The translations under genes and the position numbers were made by a program. From the NCBI GenBank assembly GCA_022495005.1, contig JAGYXB010000196.1, positions 1,054,001 through 1,118,000 on the forward strand: a stretch of 64,000 bases of DNA, given 5' to 3'. Below, in pieces: positions 1 through 11,263 of the stretch (positions are counted from its first letter, which is position 1; the number at the start of each line of letters is the position of its first letter). Origin of the DNA: Rhyacophila brunnea. Taxonomy: Eukaryota > Arthropoda > Insecta > Trichoptera > Rhyacophilidae. Under the pieces are notes generated by a model. The model was not told the DNA's origin, made no database searches, and saw nothing but the letters and a program-made list of their open reading frames with translations.

Positions 1-555
1 TTATTATGTCAACATGTTATTTTACCTTTTCGGGAATATTTCTTTTCTCTTGAACTGACAATGTTTATCTTTGTTAGAATATTGTTTTAGTGGTTGTAAA
101 ACAGCAATATATTATGGTAACAAAAAACTTATATAATAACCTTGGTATTGGGCACTGCAAGCGTGTCTATAAATAAAAACGCACACATGCGTCTGGAATC
201 CATTTCAATGATTTCCATGCATTGAATTGGGTGTATTCAAATAAATTAAATTTTTAATTTTAATACGTAATTTTGAATATTTCAGATGTAAATTGCGGGA
301 AATGAAAATATAAAACCGGGAATTAAATGTACAAAAATAAATCTGGACTGCATAAACTATGCGTAAATAGTGAAAAAACATGAATTCCGAGAACATGAAA
401 GCGGGGGGGTTCCACTGCGTAATTCTAAATTTTAAAAGTAATCACGAAAATGCTGAATGTCTTCATATGGTTAGATTATTAAATATTTTTTTTTATTATT
501 ATTATTATTGTTAACTGTCAATTCATGGTGGAACTTCATTGTATTGTTGTTTTTA
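1..555. other. AT-rich sequence, no gene seen
   Basis: AT-rich DNA with short T-runs and an ATT microsatellite-like patch near 490-510. No coding, RNA or repeat signal that I can support, apart from the foldback arm that begins at about 556. Confidence 0.5.
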
Positions 556-650
556 TTTAATAAAACGCATTTTTTTTGTAGTACTTATTCCACTTTTAAT
601 CAATAGATTAGGACCGGTGTCGTCCGCTTCAGTGGGACATTTTCAATTAT
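556..650 (+). repeat. single arm of foldback repeat L
   Basis: About 90 bases from AATAAAACGCATTTTTT to GGGACATTTTCAA match, with few differences, one arm of the long hairpin at 36829-37012. Only one arm is present here, so this is a half copy or decayed copy. Confidence 0.6.
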
Positions 651-1311
651 GACAATTATGTTATATATCTACCCTTGAATTACGCTAATACGAGGGTGGG
701 TCAATAATTCCTTAGAAAAAAGCATTAAAACAGGTTTTATTTTTGTATTTTTTTTTAATTTCTCAACATAATTTCCTTGGAGCTCAATACACTTGGTTAG
801 ACGTTTCTCAATTTTTTTTAAACCGTCAGAAAAATAAGTTTTCGAAGGTCCTCAAAATAAGCATTTGTCCGATCGATGACTTCTTCATTTGAAAAAAAAC
901 GTTGTCCACTTAGCCATTTTTTTAAGTTTGGGAAAAGGAAAAAGTCACTGGGGCTAAATCTGGCGAATACGGTGGGTGGTCGACCAATTCGAACTTCAAT
1001 TCTTCAATTTTAGCCATTGATCGTAAACATGTGTGAACACGGGCATTGTCCCGATGAAAGAGGATTTTTTTCCTGTTTAAATGAGGCCGTTTTTCTTCAA
1101 TTTTGTTTTTTAGCTGGTCCAATAAAGATGCATAATAATCCCCTGTTATTGTTTTTCCTTTTCCAAATAGTCAACGAAAATAATTTCACGTGCATCCCAA
1201 AATACAGTAGCCATAACCTTACCAGCTGATTTTACGGTTTTCGCCTTCTTTGGACATGGTTTGCCTTCGCAATCCACTGCTTTGACTGTTCTTTCGTCTC
1301 GGGAGTATAAT

Positions 1312-2830
1312 GCCCCCATAAGCAAAAACACAGCTAATGGGAAAAAATGAGAAATTAAAGTAAGTATGAGGTGACATACTAGATAAAATTCTTAACATAA
1401 TTGCATAACAAAATAAACTGGAAATCATTTATTTTAATATAGAAATCATCATAATGTGTTCACTACTTTTGCAAAAATGTTAGGCTTTTCGATGCAACAA
1501 AACAGTAAATAATGATTCATAAGCAAAAACACAGCACATCTATCGATTTGCTGTGTTTTTTGCTTAAAAACGCTGGCTTACTGTTTTTTTGTTTATGATT
1601 CTAGAATTTTTACACAAACGTAATACCGCATGTAACTGGTAATAATGAGATAACCTCAAATTAATCATTCACTAACTTCATATCGCCCTACAATTTAATG
1701 ATATTTTAATACTCAAATGTGATTAAGTTCTAAATTGGATTAGGAATTGTGAAAAAAAGATTCTCAACTTTATTTTGGAGAGTATGCAATTGGATAAACT
1801 TGATCAAAATGCTGCAAAATCCAATGAAATTATAATGGCAAGTAAAATGCTAATGACCAGTTAATTACATTTTAATTACCACATTTAAATATCATGTTAA
1901 TTATATCTAATGGACAACTACTGAAAACGCGCCAGCCCATTGTTAACACTAAATGAGTTATTAATTTTAATCTTAATCTATCATAAAACACATTTCTAAC
2001 TATCGAGTTTTATTAAATTAATGATATTTGTACTCACGTCTCTGAACATTTGATATTTAAAAATAATGCAAACGGAAATTCCTCAATATTCCCTTTTTCC
2101 AATGCGAGCCGCATAACTGCTTCTACGTTTACATCTGTCAACTAGCTTCGATATTTGTTTTTTATGAAGTGCATTACACTGAATAATCTTTCACAGTATA
2201 CAGTAGTAGGAAAATTTTTCAATATTAACTCATTTAGTGCTGACACTGCGACTGGCGCGTTTGGCGCAACTGGCCATTAGATATAGTTAACATGATATTT
2301 AAATGTGGTAATTAAATATTAATTAACAGGTCAGCAGTTTATGGATCATATATGGAAAAGAAGAAATGCATAATTCAAAAATAAGGAAGAGTAATGCCTT
2401 CAAATAGGATGACGTTTTGGGAGTCTTCCCACCAAAACTGACGGATTTTTGTATATTTAAAAATATATATTGTCATTCCAATATTATTTAATGAACAAAA
2501 TACCATTACAAGTATTTAATTTTTCAAAAATATCCATTATAATTTAAATTATAAGCAAAAAAACATATTTACTGTTTTTTTCCTTATGAAACTGACATTA
2601 TTCCATTCAAAATCATAAATAAAAAGACAATAGTGGAGTTTTATAATCAATATTTTTGTAATTTTGCAATTTTTATGTAATGAAAATATCAATTTTTAAA
2701 TAATCTATTATAAATCGAAACATTTATTAAAATTGATTAACTTTTAATGAAGCAGCAATGAAAAACATGATAACCTCTCTTTTCTCAAAATTGACTTTTT
2801 CCCATTAGCTGTGTTTTTGCTTATGGGGGC
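1312..2830. mobile_element. non-autonomous TIR element with 8-bp target duplication
   Basis: The left end GCCCCCATAAGCAAAAACAC (1312 on) and the reverse complement of the right end (to 2830) are identical for 35 bases. The flanks are AGTATAAT (1304-1311) and AGTATAGT (2831-2838), an 8-bp duplication with one mismatch. Removing insert and duplication restores the mariner frame WIHHYTPET, which confirms the boundaries. Subterminal copies of ATAAGCAAAAACACAGC occur near 1517-1533, with an inverted partner near 1549-1565. No ORF longer than background. The 8-bp duplication fits hAT or P superfamilies; the terminal bases do not decide between them. Confidence 0.9.
1855..2335. repeat. nested foldback inside the TIR element
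   Basis: TTAATTACCACATTTAAATA and following bases to TCTAATGG at about 1872-1912 recur as the reverse complement at about 2270-2325. Outside these, the ends TGACCAGTTAATTA and TGACCTGTTAATTA are also inverted. A single-arm copy of the same sequence sits at 59938-60035. It may be an insertion within the 1312-2830 element or part of its own body. Confidence 0.55.
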
Positions 2831-3511
2831 AGTATAGTGGTGTATCCATGTTTCATCTACAGTCACAAAGCGACGAAAAATTCATCCGGATTGCGTTGCA
2901 TGAGCGACAACAGGGCTTTAGAGGCCACCACCCTATTGCGTTTATTGTCGACTGTGAGCAAACGCGGCACCCATCTTGCAGAAATATTTTTCATGCCCAA
3001 TTTGTCATGTAAAATAGAAATGACGCTACCTTTGAGATCCCTGTAACCTCAATTATCTCACTCAACTTTAATCTTCGGTCACTTAACACCATATCGTGGA
3101 TTTTATTGATCATTTCTGTGTAGTCACCTCTACAGGACGTCCTGAGCGTGGTTCATCCTTTGTTGATGTACGACCACGTTTAAATTCATTTAACCAGTTA
3201 TAAATAGTTGCAAGTGAAGGAGCAGATATGCCGTGAACTAAATCCAACTCATTTTTTATTTCTTTGCTGTTAACTCTTTTATATTAAAATGTTTAATAAC
3301 AACTCTAAACTCAATTTTCTCCATTTTTCCATTTTCCACAAGCAAATTTTTTTTTTAAATGTACGAGAAACACACAACAACCCGACCAATCTGATTGAAA
3401 CTTCGCAGCATACTGAATCGGTAGTGCCGCTGCATGAAAACAAACCGCTTGCAGTACTAGTCGCGCCACCTGTCGGCTTTTCTAAGGACTTATTGACCCA
3501 CCCTCGTATTA

Positions 3512-3895
3512 CTAAAAATCACCCTAATGGTTATTCTTATAATTTATAGATACTTGATTGGGCTTTTCGACTGTAATTGAATGGTATAATGATGGTGATG
3601 TTTTATGTGAATGCTGGGGGGGGATTATACGTAGGATGCTAGACACTGACTTTTTTGAGGAGGACTGAGGTGATTTGATTAACGGAGTTTGCACGGAGAC
3701 TCGAATAGAGTTATAGTTTCCACTATGGTTACACTGTACATGCTCATGGTCTGCATTGAACTTTTTGAATCAGTCTGTATGCTTCGAATTATTTCTTAAA
3801 CGACGCTGTAGCCTTTAACAAGCCTGTGCACTGTTTTAAGGTCTTGAGGTAACTGAATATTATTCAATCACGTTCGACTGATGACCCGTAACTAT
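3512..3895. other. no gene or repeat recognised
   Basis: Unique-looking AT-rich sequence with one G-run near 3616. No coding or structural signal that I can support. Confidence 0.4.
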
Positions 3896-4285
3896 TAGTG
3901 GTTATATGTAAATTGTACGTATTACATTTCACTGTAGCACAGTTTACCGTGAGCTTTCTTATCTATCTTATCTTAAGCACCGAGATGAAAAAATTACGCG
4001 TTTTTCATGGAGCATTGCAGACAATAATGTTCCAATTTTATTAAATCCTAACCTAATCTAACTTAACAAATAATTCATTATATTGTCTATTTTAAAAAAT
4101 TATTTGCCGCTGGCTTCCTGTAAACCGACAAGAACCGTGTTTTATTTAGACATGAATTTTATCTCAGTACTATACGACCTAAAGAAGTTGGACGGTCTTT
4201 AATATACGACCATATATTTCCGCTACAACATTTCACGGTGAAGTGTGACGGCAAACTGCATACGTACAGATTTCGGACACGAACT
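3896..4285 (+). repeat. repeat family T, copy A (with CCTAA array)
   Basis: Starts TATATGTAAATTGTACGTAT and ends near GATTTCGGACACGAACTAG. The middle (about 4046-4070) reads as 5-base units CCTAA CCTAA TCTAA CTTAA, followed by a block related to ATCCAGTATATCGGCTATTTT and TTTGCCGC. Similar full copies are at 45011-45430 (minus) and 48545-48956 (plus); another is at 19004-19428. The two ends are loosely inverted (TTGTACGTA with TTCACCGTGA motifs), suggesting a non-autonomous DNA transposon. Confidence 0.7.
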
Positions 4286-4845
4286 AGTGGTAGCCTGGAT
4301 TTGCGACAATAACTGGGGATTTGAGGTAGTAGGGAAATATAGGGATGAAAGCGACTATAATTGGCCAAAGCAATACTTATTATTTAAAATTAAACGATTA
4401 TCATCTACCCATAAAATTTAATAAAAATCACTTTAATAAAATACCTCTTATCTAAGTACAAAAGGGTAAATTAGTGATTTGGTCCAAAGCGTTCTGCTTT
4501 ATAAATAACTCGACATTGTTGGATAGTAAAAAACTTTTCCAGACGAACGAAACTTTCCCAACTTTTGCAACGTTAACTTGGTTAACGAGGAAACTTTTAA
4601 TACTATAATCTGAGCTAGACATCGCAAAAAAAAAACACTTTTAAGCCGATGTTCATTATCTACTTAGAGCAATTAAACGTGAACAATAAAAGCTGTAATT
4701 TACACAAAAAAATATAAAACACTACTCACATACATAGTAATATGTGCAACAATTGTTTCGTAACTCAAAATAAGTTTTACTGCGAGTAAAAACTTAGGAA
4801 AAATCGTACATTAAACGTATATTAAATTAATTAATAAACTTATCG
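4286..4845. other. no gene recognised
   Basis: AT-rich DNA between two interspersed repeats. No ORF or motif that I can support. Confidence 0.4.
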
Positions 4846-4849
4846 GGGG

Positions 4850-5325
4850 CTGAACGTATTACTATTCTTACCCGCGATGTTAATTTTAAATTCTGAAGGT
4901 TGCTTGAGTATGTGTGACATGATAGTATGTTTGGGCAGTAATGAATAATACACGGGTTGGTATTTTCTTGGTTTTATTTTATGGTAATAAAGTTCGGACA
5001 AACACTGTACTAAGAAATGACTGTCATATTGATTTTAGTTTGAGTTGAAAGGTTTACTACTTTTATACTTTGAAATTTTGATATACAGTGAGAGACGCGG
5101 AACAGTGGCGCGTGTCGACTACATTATAGGAAGGCCGAAAGACAACTGTTCATTTCCGTTGCGTTATTGTCTATGGTCTATCAATGACCATCAACAACAT
5201 GACAGTTGCAGGGTTATATGCTAAACCTCTACAAAATATTTATATTATTCAACGAATAAGATACGAGATTTAAGAATGTAACATTCTATAATATTGAACA
5301 TACATAATTTGAAAATCTGCCATGC
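4850..5325 (-). repeat. interspersed repeat K, minus-strand copy
   Basis: The reverse complement of about 4850-5240 aligns along most of its length with 21495-21860 (shared blocks include CCTTCCTATA, AAAATCAATATGACAGT and CAAGAAAATACCA). The part at 5240-5325 matches the DNA that flanks the TTAA-type element at 12250-12893, but without that element (ACATTCTTAAATCT). No coding capacity seen. Confidence 0.7.
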
Positions 5326-5360
5326 ATATACACACTATAAAAAGTATTTTTATAAAAACA

Positions 5361-5397
5361 AATACGACACCTGACGAGACTTAACCTGCACCTAAGC
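5361..5397 (-). repeat. fragment of tRNA-like SINE head
   Basis: AATACGACACCTGACGAGAC matches the 3' side of the tRNA-like unit at 32549-32620 with few changes. Only this short piece remains. Confidence 0.4.
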
Positions 5398-5449
5398 AAT
5401 GATTGTAAATTATCTAATGACATAATGATGATTGTGCGGTATTAAAATA

Positions 5450-5705
5450 ATTCTTCTTCTTATTGTGCCATCCCCGAGCGGAGGTCGGCCACCATCATGG
5501 CGATCTTATATATGTTGCCTACTACCCGGAATAGTTTAGTGGAGCTGCATTCGTACCAATCACGGTGGTGCTACGCTCACCATCGATATTTTCTTGAATA
5601 ACAAGTTGGGGAATGCTGTACTTTTGTCCTTTCATAATGTAGCCGAGGTACTATAATTTCCTGGTTTTGATACTACGTAGAACTTTTCGGCTTATTAATT
5701 AAATT
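5450..5705 (-). pseudogene. RTE-type LINE, C-terminal remnant
   Basis: The minus strand reads, with a frame change, YIMKGQKYSIPQLVIQE followed by ECSSTKLFRVVGNIYKIAMM and VADLRSGMAQ, ending in AAGAAGAAG. This matches the region after the reverse transcriptase in RTE/BovB-like LINEs, where a GHVLRNEKY..LIIQGKI block is followed by a FRAAANRVIIAxMIANLR block. It is a 5'-truncated, frameshifted 3' end. Family assignment rests on motif memory, not alignment. Confidence 0.6.
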
Positions 5706-6569
5706 AAATAAGCCATATTTATTTTCACGGTGATACCTATGTACAAATTAAGAAAGCTATGGCGTTTATTTTTCGGTAACCGGGATCACTCAGTTCCATC
5801 CCGTCACCGCTGTACAAACATCATTCTACAAAGGATGTGAATTCATTAGAATTAGTATACGCATACTAGGGAGCGAATCAAATAATCCCATAGGTGAGTA
5901 AAAACGCTCGCTGTATGTCGTTGTTCAAAACTGATAATCAATGGTAAGTCTATAATAATAATTATTATTAATTAAGTGATTGTTTTTAAGCACGATTTTT
6001 AGATATGATTAGGTAACTACTTAGGTAATAATATTATTTATTCTGAAAAAAATACTCATTCTCTCTTCAATAAAATCATATTATTATAAGTAGCCTTGTT
6101 ACATAATAAATATAATATTATGAGAAAGTAGATAGGTATGTATATTTAATAAATAATGGCTGAACCCTGCCACCTAGAAAGTCGTCGAGCCGCCACTGGT
6201 GTCGCCACTCAGTAAACGACCAGTTTTGGCTACCTAATATTAACGTCTTTCTGTATTATTATCCGGTATATTAGAACATAACATTTTTTTTATTTCCGAA
6301 TCGTAATAAATGTTATTGATTTATTACTTAGTAACAGCATGATTCAAGCTCAAGCCAGCTGCCCGACAGTATATTGTCACATCAATCAATCAATGTCATG
6401 TAGCACGCTTTAACCGCCTGGAGAGAGAATCTGGAAAATGTGAAAATAGCATAACTTCATATAGCCTTTATTGACTTGCTTATCAACATTTCTTTTTTCG
6501 CTAAATAGCCATTACGGGTTTTGACATAGATATTAAAGAAACTAATGAACAATGTATTTAATTAAAATA
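5706..6569. other. no gene recognised
   Basis: AT-rich DNA. No ORF, hairpin or family member that I can support. Confidence 0.35.
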
Positions 6570-6995
6570 ATTACAAGATAGAACTTTTTATACACAACGT
6601 TTTTAAATTTTCTGTTGAACTATTATGCTCAATATGCTCAAACTTGTACTCGATATGAAGTAAATAAAAAACAAACAAATATGGAATTTTGAAATGTCAT
6701 TTTGACATTTCATTTTGATTTCCATAGTAACGCACGTATATATTAATTGCTAGGACCACCCCTTTAGCAACCAATAATAGTCTTTTACTTTTTACTCAAT
6801 ACAAAACAGAATTAACTGAAAATGAATTCAATTCTGCTTAAAGATGGCTAAAAGTATTAAAAGAATGCATTGGCATCGTGTTCTGATATATTCTAAAAGT
6901 TTCAAATGTCTAGCTAGTCAGGAAGTTAGTTAAAAATCGATCGCAAGATTTGTACCGAACAAAGAACCACCGGACAAATAAGAATACGAGCTAAT
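6570..6995 (+). mobile_element. miniature element M, copy 1
   Basis: A roughly 430-bp unit present three times in the window: here, inverted at 26300-26745, and at 32087-32536. Shared landmarks are AAATGTCATTTTGACATTTC (palindromic), TTCCATAGTAACGCACGTA and GCATTGGCATCGTGTT. The ends look like short inverted repeats of ACGTTTTTA type, clearest in copy 2. No coding capacity, so a non-autonomous element. Confidence 0.75.
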
Positions 6996-7802
6996 AAAAA
7001 CGTATAATAACTAATAAAAAGCGCAGAAAATACAGCTTAAACTAAATGTTTGTTGCGACAACTAAAATAATTGACGACACTTAAGTTGTGATTACATTAT
7101 GCTGCATGTCGCGTACTATCACATGACATCGCAGTAAGCTGCCGCTATAGGAAAAAACATGTGTAATGTAATTTTTCTTGGTGTTTAAAATTAGACTGAT
7201 GCTTTAAACGAATGCTCCATATCTCCGTATTTTGGTACTTGATGAGCAGTGCATGCGCACCACGGATTCGCCTGCAAAATATAATAAACACGGCTTATTT
7301 TGTGATTCGTGTACCTTCGACGATACTATACACGAAACATCAAGGTGGCAGTACCGGAAGTGGTCGTAGATCCAACGTATATATTATAATACACGCAGTT
7401 TGACTTTCAATATCATTTTAAAACCTGGCCATTGGCTTTAAGTATATTCATGGTGTCACGTAGTATATAAGTTTTGTTATTTTTTATACCAAAATACTTA
7501 TTATAAGTCACATGAATTTTAAAGTAAGAGCACACAGTGTACTAGTATTTTCGTTGTGAAACAAAGTATTTTTTGTTTATTCTACTATAAATAGAATTAT
7601 AGAATAACATATATATTTAGTAGTAGCATCATTTTTATTCTTCATCGTCGGAATCTCATAGCTGAAAGTCGTAACCCAAACGGGTTCTATCCACAAGTTC
7701 AAATTCACTATGACTTCAATATTATCTTCATCTTATAATAATGTACGTGGCACTTTTAATATAGAAAACGAAGTTTCATTAATGATTTTTCGGTACTAGT
7801 CG
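6996..7802. other. no gene recognised
   Basis: AT-rich DNA with no supportable coding, RNA or repeat feature. Confidence 0.35.
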
Positions 7803-7977
7803 GTTATCCTTGATACAGCGGCAAACACATTTTGAAAATAGCCGATATACTGGATTATTTGTTAGGATAACCTAACCTAACATAACTTAACCTAACCTAA
7901 GCTAACCCAAACTATCAAATAATCCAGTATATATCGGCTATTTTCAAAATGTGTTTGCCGCTGTATCCAGGATAAAC
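7803..7977. repeat. foldback with telomere-like CCTAA core (family T core)
   Basis: Arms of about 60 bases (ATCCTTGATACAGCGGCAAA on the left; inverted match ending TTTGCCGCTGTATCCAGGAT on the right) surround a core at about 7868-7908 that reads in 5-base units: CCTAA CCTAA CATAA CTTAA CCTAA CCTAA GCTAA. CCTAA is the complement of the insect telomere unit TTAGG. The arms contain GATATACTGGATTATTTG, which is also next to the CCTAA arrays of the other family T copies. Confidence 0.75.
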
Positions 7978-8073
7978 GTATAGAACCGATTTTTCTACTC
8001 GAGACAATAGAGGCAACCGGAATAGTCACATTTCCAGTCGCAGAAATGGTATTACCTAACTTAACGATACGTA

Positions 8074-9230
8074 TAGGGATTGCAATACCGAATGAATATA
8101 TCAATACCAGTATTAATACCGGTAGGTATTCGTCAAAACATATTGTAGAAAAAAATCAGTAAGTACATATCAATTATACTTATATAACTAGTATAATCTA
8201 TTTCTAACACTATGTTTATTTATTTATTTATTTAAGAATACAAAACATTGTGGACATAACAAATCTAAATTCAAGACGTACACAACATGAGATTTACATT
8301 ATAACAAATATTAAAATATAGAATATAATAATAATAACAACAGAAAAACAAATTAAATCAAAACATACTTGAGTACAATTTTATACAGAAAAATTAAATT
8401 TTTAAAACAAACAACATACAATTTTACACAGAAAAATAAAGTTTCAAAAACAAAATGCAAAGTACATCACTGAAAATGTCTATGTCTTTAGGGAGCGCAT
8501 TTACTAATCTTGCACCGCTCGCTAATAGTGCCTGATAGGCTTGACACGAGGAAACGGATCCGATCCAGAATAAATCATGGCTACGACCACGTAGGTAATT
8601 GGCAGGCGCATGTAAATTCAAATGTATTAGGACACCAGGATTGGAAACCATCCCTCGCGCTAACAAGCAAAAGTGTTCCAAGACAAGAAGAGACCGACAA
8701 GGTTCAAGAGACTGAAAAGTAAGCATGCCTTGTAGAAAGGCAGTCGGAAAATAATCATTTGACGAATTATTGAAAGGAAAATGGTTAAATGTCTTAAAAT
8801 AAAGACATCGAAGAAATTTTTTCTGGACGCGTTCTAAAATAAGCTTATAGGAAACCTCATAAGGACACCAATAGCAGTCCCAGGCGTACCAACCCATTTA
8901 TTATGTGTTGACCTTTAAATATATATAGATCATAAATAATTTAGAACTGCAATTTCATAAATAATATAAATCAGTATAGAGAAATCTCCCAAACTAACGT
9001 TTGTTGGATGTACTCATCAATGTTGGATCAATAGTTATAGAATAATTGGTGATTTGCCAAGAATGTTTCTTTTCAAATATGTTAATTCATCGCGACAATT
9101 AAAGCATTTAAGTAATTAAGACAACAAAGTATATTTGAGGATTTTTAAACATTATTATTTCGGTATTTTTGATTTTATGAAACCGGTATTGGTATCGATA
9201 AATAATTAAACACCGGTATTGCAATCGCTA
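8074..9230. mobile_element. hAT-type element, TIR TAGGGATTGCAATACCG
   Basis: The left end TAGGGATTGCAATACCG and the right end (reverse complement TAGCGATTGCAATACCGG) are inverted. Both ends are rich in CGGTATT repeats, as in the sister copy at 25021-26152. The presumed 8-bp flanks GATACGTA and CATATGCA match at only 5 of 8 positions, so the duplication has decayed or the end is off slightly. A LINE 3' end (8217-8900) is nested inside. Confidence 0.75.
8217..8900 (-). pseudogene. Jockey/CR1-type LINE 3' end, 5'-truncated
   Basis: The minus strand encodes about 157 residues that read as the end of a LINE reverse-transcriptase ORF: KFLRCLYFKTF, then LTFQSLEPCRSLLVLEHFCL, then LNLHAPANYLRGRSHDLF and a final VNALPKDI. 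This layout (LRYL..F, SLE.RR, NF..P, short tail) is the C-terminal end of Jockey/CR1-like ORF2. On the + strand the left edge is a TTTA microsatellite (8217-8235), the usual 3' tail of such elements. A second copy with the same 3' UTR lies at 52078-52590. It lacks the catalytic domain and cannot move itself. Confidence 0.75.
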
Positions 9231-10539
9231 CATATGCACATGGTTCCAGTTGCTACTGCTTCACTTAAGACCGTTTACTGTGCCACTTTTTCGAAACCTA
9301 TATATAATTACACATAAGTATCAGTCGGTTTAGCCATCATTACCGAAGCGAAGTATCACCTTCTGAATACAATATCTTTGCTCTTACGTCGAAATCTACG
9401 AAGATACGAATATGAAAGGATGAGGCGAATGTTTAATTGGAAAAGCATTAGTCTTTTAAATCCAAGGCTGAACAAAAACGATGCATAAGGCGAGGAGAAA
9501 GTATTCGGCATCCCTATAATCTTCTACGACACGCGCTGTGATCTAAGATAAAAGGTTTACTGATGTGGAGATGGTTTACTACAGTTTAGCTGCCAAATCT
9601 ACCTTTATTGTAATCCAAGCGTCGATAACCGTGTTGCTATAATTGCTATTTTTGTGTTAAAACATAAAGTCAGTGGTAAAATATTTTTAGTTAATTAAGT
9701 AGAAAGGTGGTTATGTGCTTTGTATTAAAACGTAGCCAACTGATAAGCAAGAGATGGCATTACGTTTCATAGGTAAGTTGATACATGTTCGTGATAATTT
9801 ATTTGTATATTATTATACATTTTACCATCAAGTGACCGTGTTTCTTTAAAATAACTTAAATTATGGATATTATTTACCTAATGGCTGCATTTTGACCGGG
9901 CTTAAAATACTATATAACGTAAAAAATAGAAAATATATTTTAATTCTGAGCGTCTAGTGCGAGCACTCAGGGCGAGTTAATCAGCAAATGGTCTATGGTC
10001 TCGAACATTTGAATACGAATGCGTCTGCCTGCCCACAAAACCAAACGCATGGCACGCAGCTTCCATTTAGCAATGCAATGGTGGTGCTCCAGATGTATAT
10101 ATAGTCTAAGGTTTTAACCCTTACTGAACATGAGAGCGCTGGCCGAAATCCAGAAGACCAAACTCGAATAGCGAACTCTGAATGTTGAATCCTGAAATGG
10201 CTTCAACCTGAAGGCACGAATACTCGAATAATCTGAAGGAAGGTAAAGTTTATACGATTTTTCAACTAAACAATAATGCCGAAGTGTAGTATTAATGGTT
10301 GTTTATCTACCTTCGTGATGGATTATTCCATTATATGCCCTCAGGTAATTAACATAGGAGAAGTGCACCGGTAATGGAAGTCAGTCGTCCCCGCATTTTT
10401 CCTTCAATTTCATAATTTTAAGTCTACATCTCTATACAAGAAGGTTTTCAACATTTCTTTTGTTACTTGCCCATATTCTTTGATCATCGTTAAAACTTCT
10501 CTAGCCAATGCTAATGAAATTTTATAAAAAAACACAGTG
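9231..10539. other. 1.3 kb without recognised feature
   Basis: Slightly less AT-rich than the surroundings, but no ORF above background, no splice-flanked exon and no family member was recognised on either strand. Confidence 0.35.
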
Positions 10540-10547
10540 ATGTCTAT

Positions 10548-11255
10548 TAGGGAATCCAATACCGAGTCAAAATTTGATTGCGGATTTTGGGATTACAATT
10601 TGACAATCCTGGGATTGGCATTTTCCATTGTTAATATAAAATTTTATATTTACAAATAACATTATTAAGAAGATTATTGTTAATATTGTATACGTTCAAT
10701 CTTGCAAAAACATGCCAGTCAGAGCAAAGTCATTTTTTACAAATAATAATGTGAATTTAATATGAGGTTGCTGTTTCTGATAGTAAATAATTTAATTATT
10801 GGGTTGGCGAGATTTAAAATAGTAAAGCAACCAGTGGTGTACTTAAGGACCTTTCTTCCAATACCATAAATCTAATTATCAGCCAAACATGAAACTGCCG
10901 TAAAACGTATGAGATCATGGTGGAATTACTTCTATTTTTTCATCAATCATCATTTCAACTAATTCTCTACTTTTATTAATCATCTCATCAACCTACTCAT
11001 TTTAATTAATTTATGTGAAAAATAAAATGAATCGGCAACTTACACATGGGTATAAATCAAACTTCATTCAAACTCAGTCTATTTCTAATGTATTTATTTG
11101 TTATTAAAAGTATTTTTTCTGTTATATTTTCGTTTTTATTTTATTTTCCATAAAAATTGATAAAAATCAATCCCGAAAGTTTCGGGATTATGTCTATCAA
11201 TCCCGGGATTCATAGGTATCGAAAATAGCTCGAGATCCCGGGATTGGAATCCCTA
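10548..11255. mobile_element. hAT-type element, TIR TAGGGAATCCAATACCG, 8-bp duplication
   Basis: Left end TAGGGAATCCAATACCG; right end CGGGATTGGAATCCCTA. Flanks ATGTCTAT (10540-10547) and ATGTCTAC (11256-11263) are an 8-bp duplication with one transition. Subterminal regions hold repeated CCCGGGATT motifs in both orientations. The interior matches 41950-42714 in the opposite orientation. No transposase. Confidence 0.88.
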
Positions 11256-11263
11256 ATGTCTAC

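Larger units (their letters stand above)
921..3320 (-). pseudogene. mariner transposase pseudogene (split by insertion)
   Basis: On the minus strand the N-terminal part lies at about 2831-3320 and the C-terminal part at about 921-1311, separated by the nested element. Recognisable mariner blocks are KIEFRVVIKHFNIKELTAKK near the start, the first catalytic aspartate in VDETWIHHYT (around 2831-2860), CPKKAKTVKSAGKVMATVFWD, the second aspartate in LFHRDNARVHT, and the third in HPPYSPDLAP, giving a mariner D,D(34)D arrangement. There is a stop soon after the N-terminal block, another after YLEKEKQ and further frame breaks, so no transposase can be made. In the family this enzyme cuts and pastes DNA at TA. 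Identification is secure; subfamily is not assigned. Confidence 0.9.
688..3509 (-). mobile_element. mariner-family transposon, interrupted
   Basis: Inverted ends begin ATACGAGGGTGGGTCAATAA on the left; the right end at 3490-3509 matches in reverse complement with few differences. A TA lies outside each end (686-687 and 3510-3511), as expected of Tc1/mariner insertion. Without the insert at 1312-2830 and its target duplication the element is about 1.3 kb, the usual mariner size. It carries a broken transposase on the minus strand. Confidence 0.92.

Noticed and set aside
7868..7908. Chromosome end or telomere fusion point
   Set aside because: Only seven degenerate units, enclosed in a hairpin of a dispersed repeat family; not a telomere.
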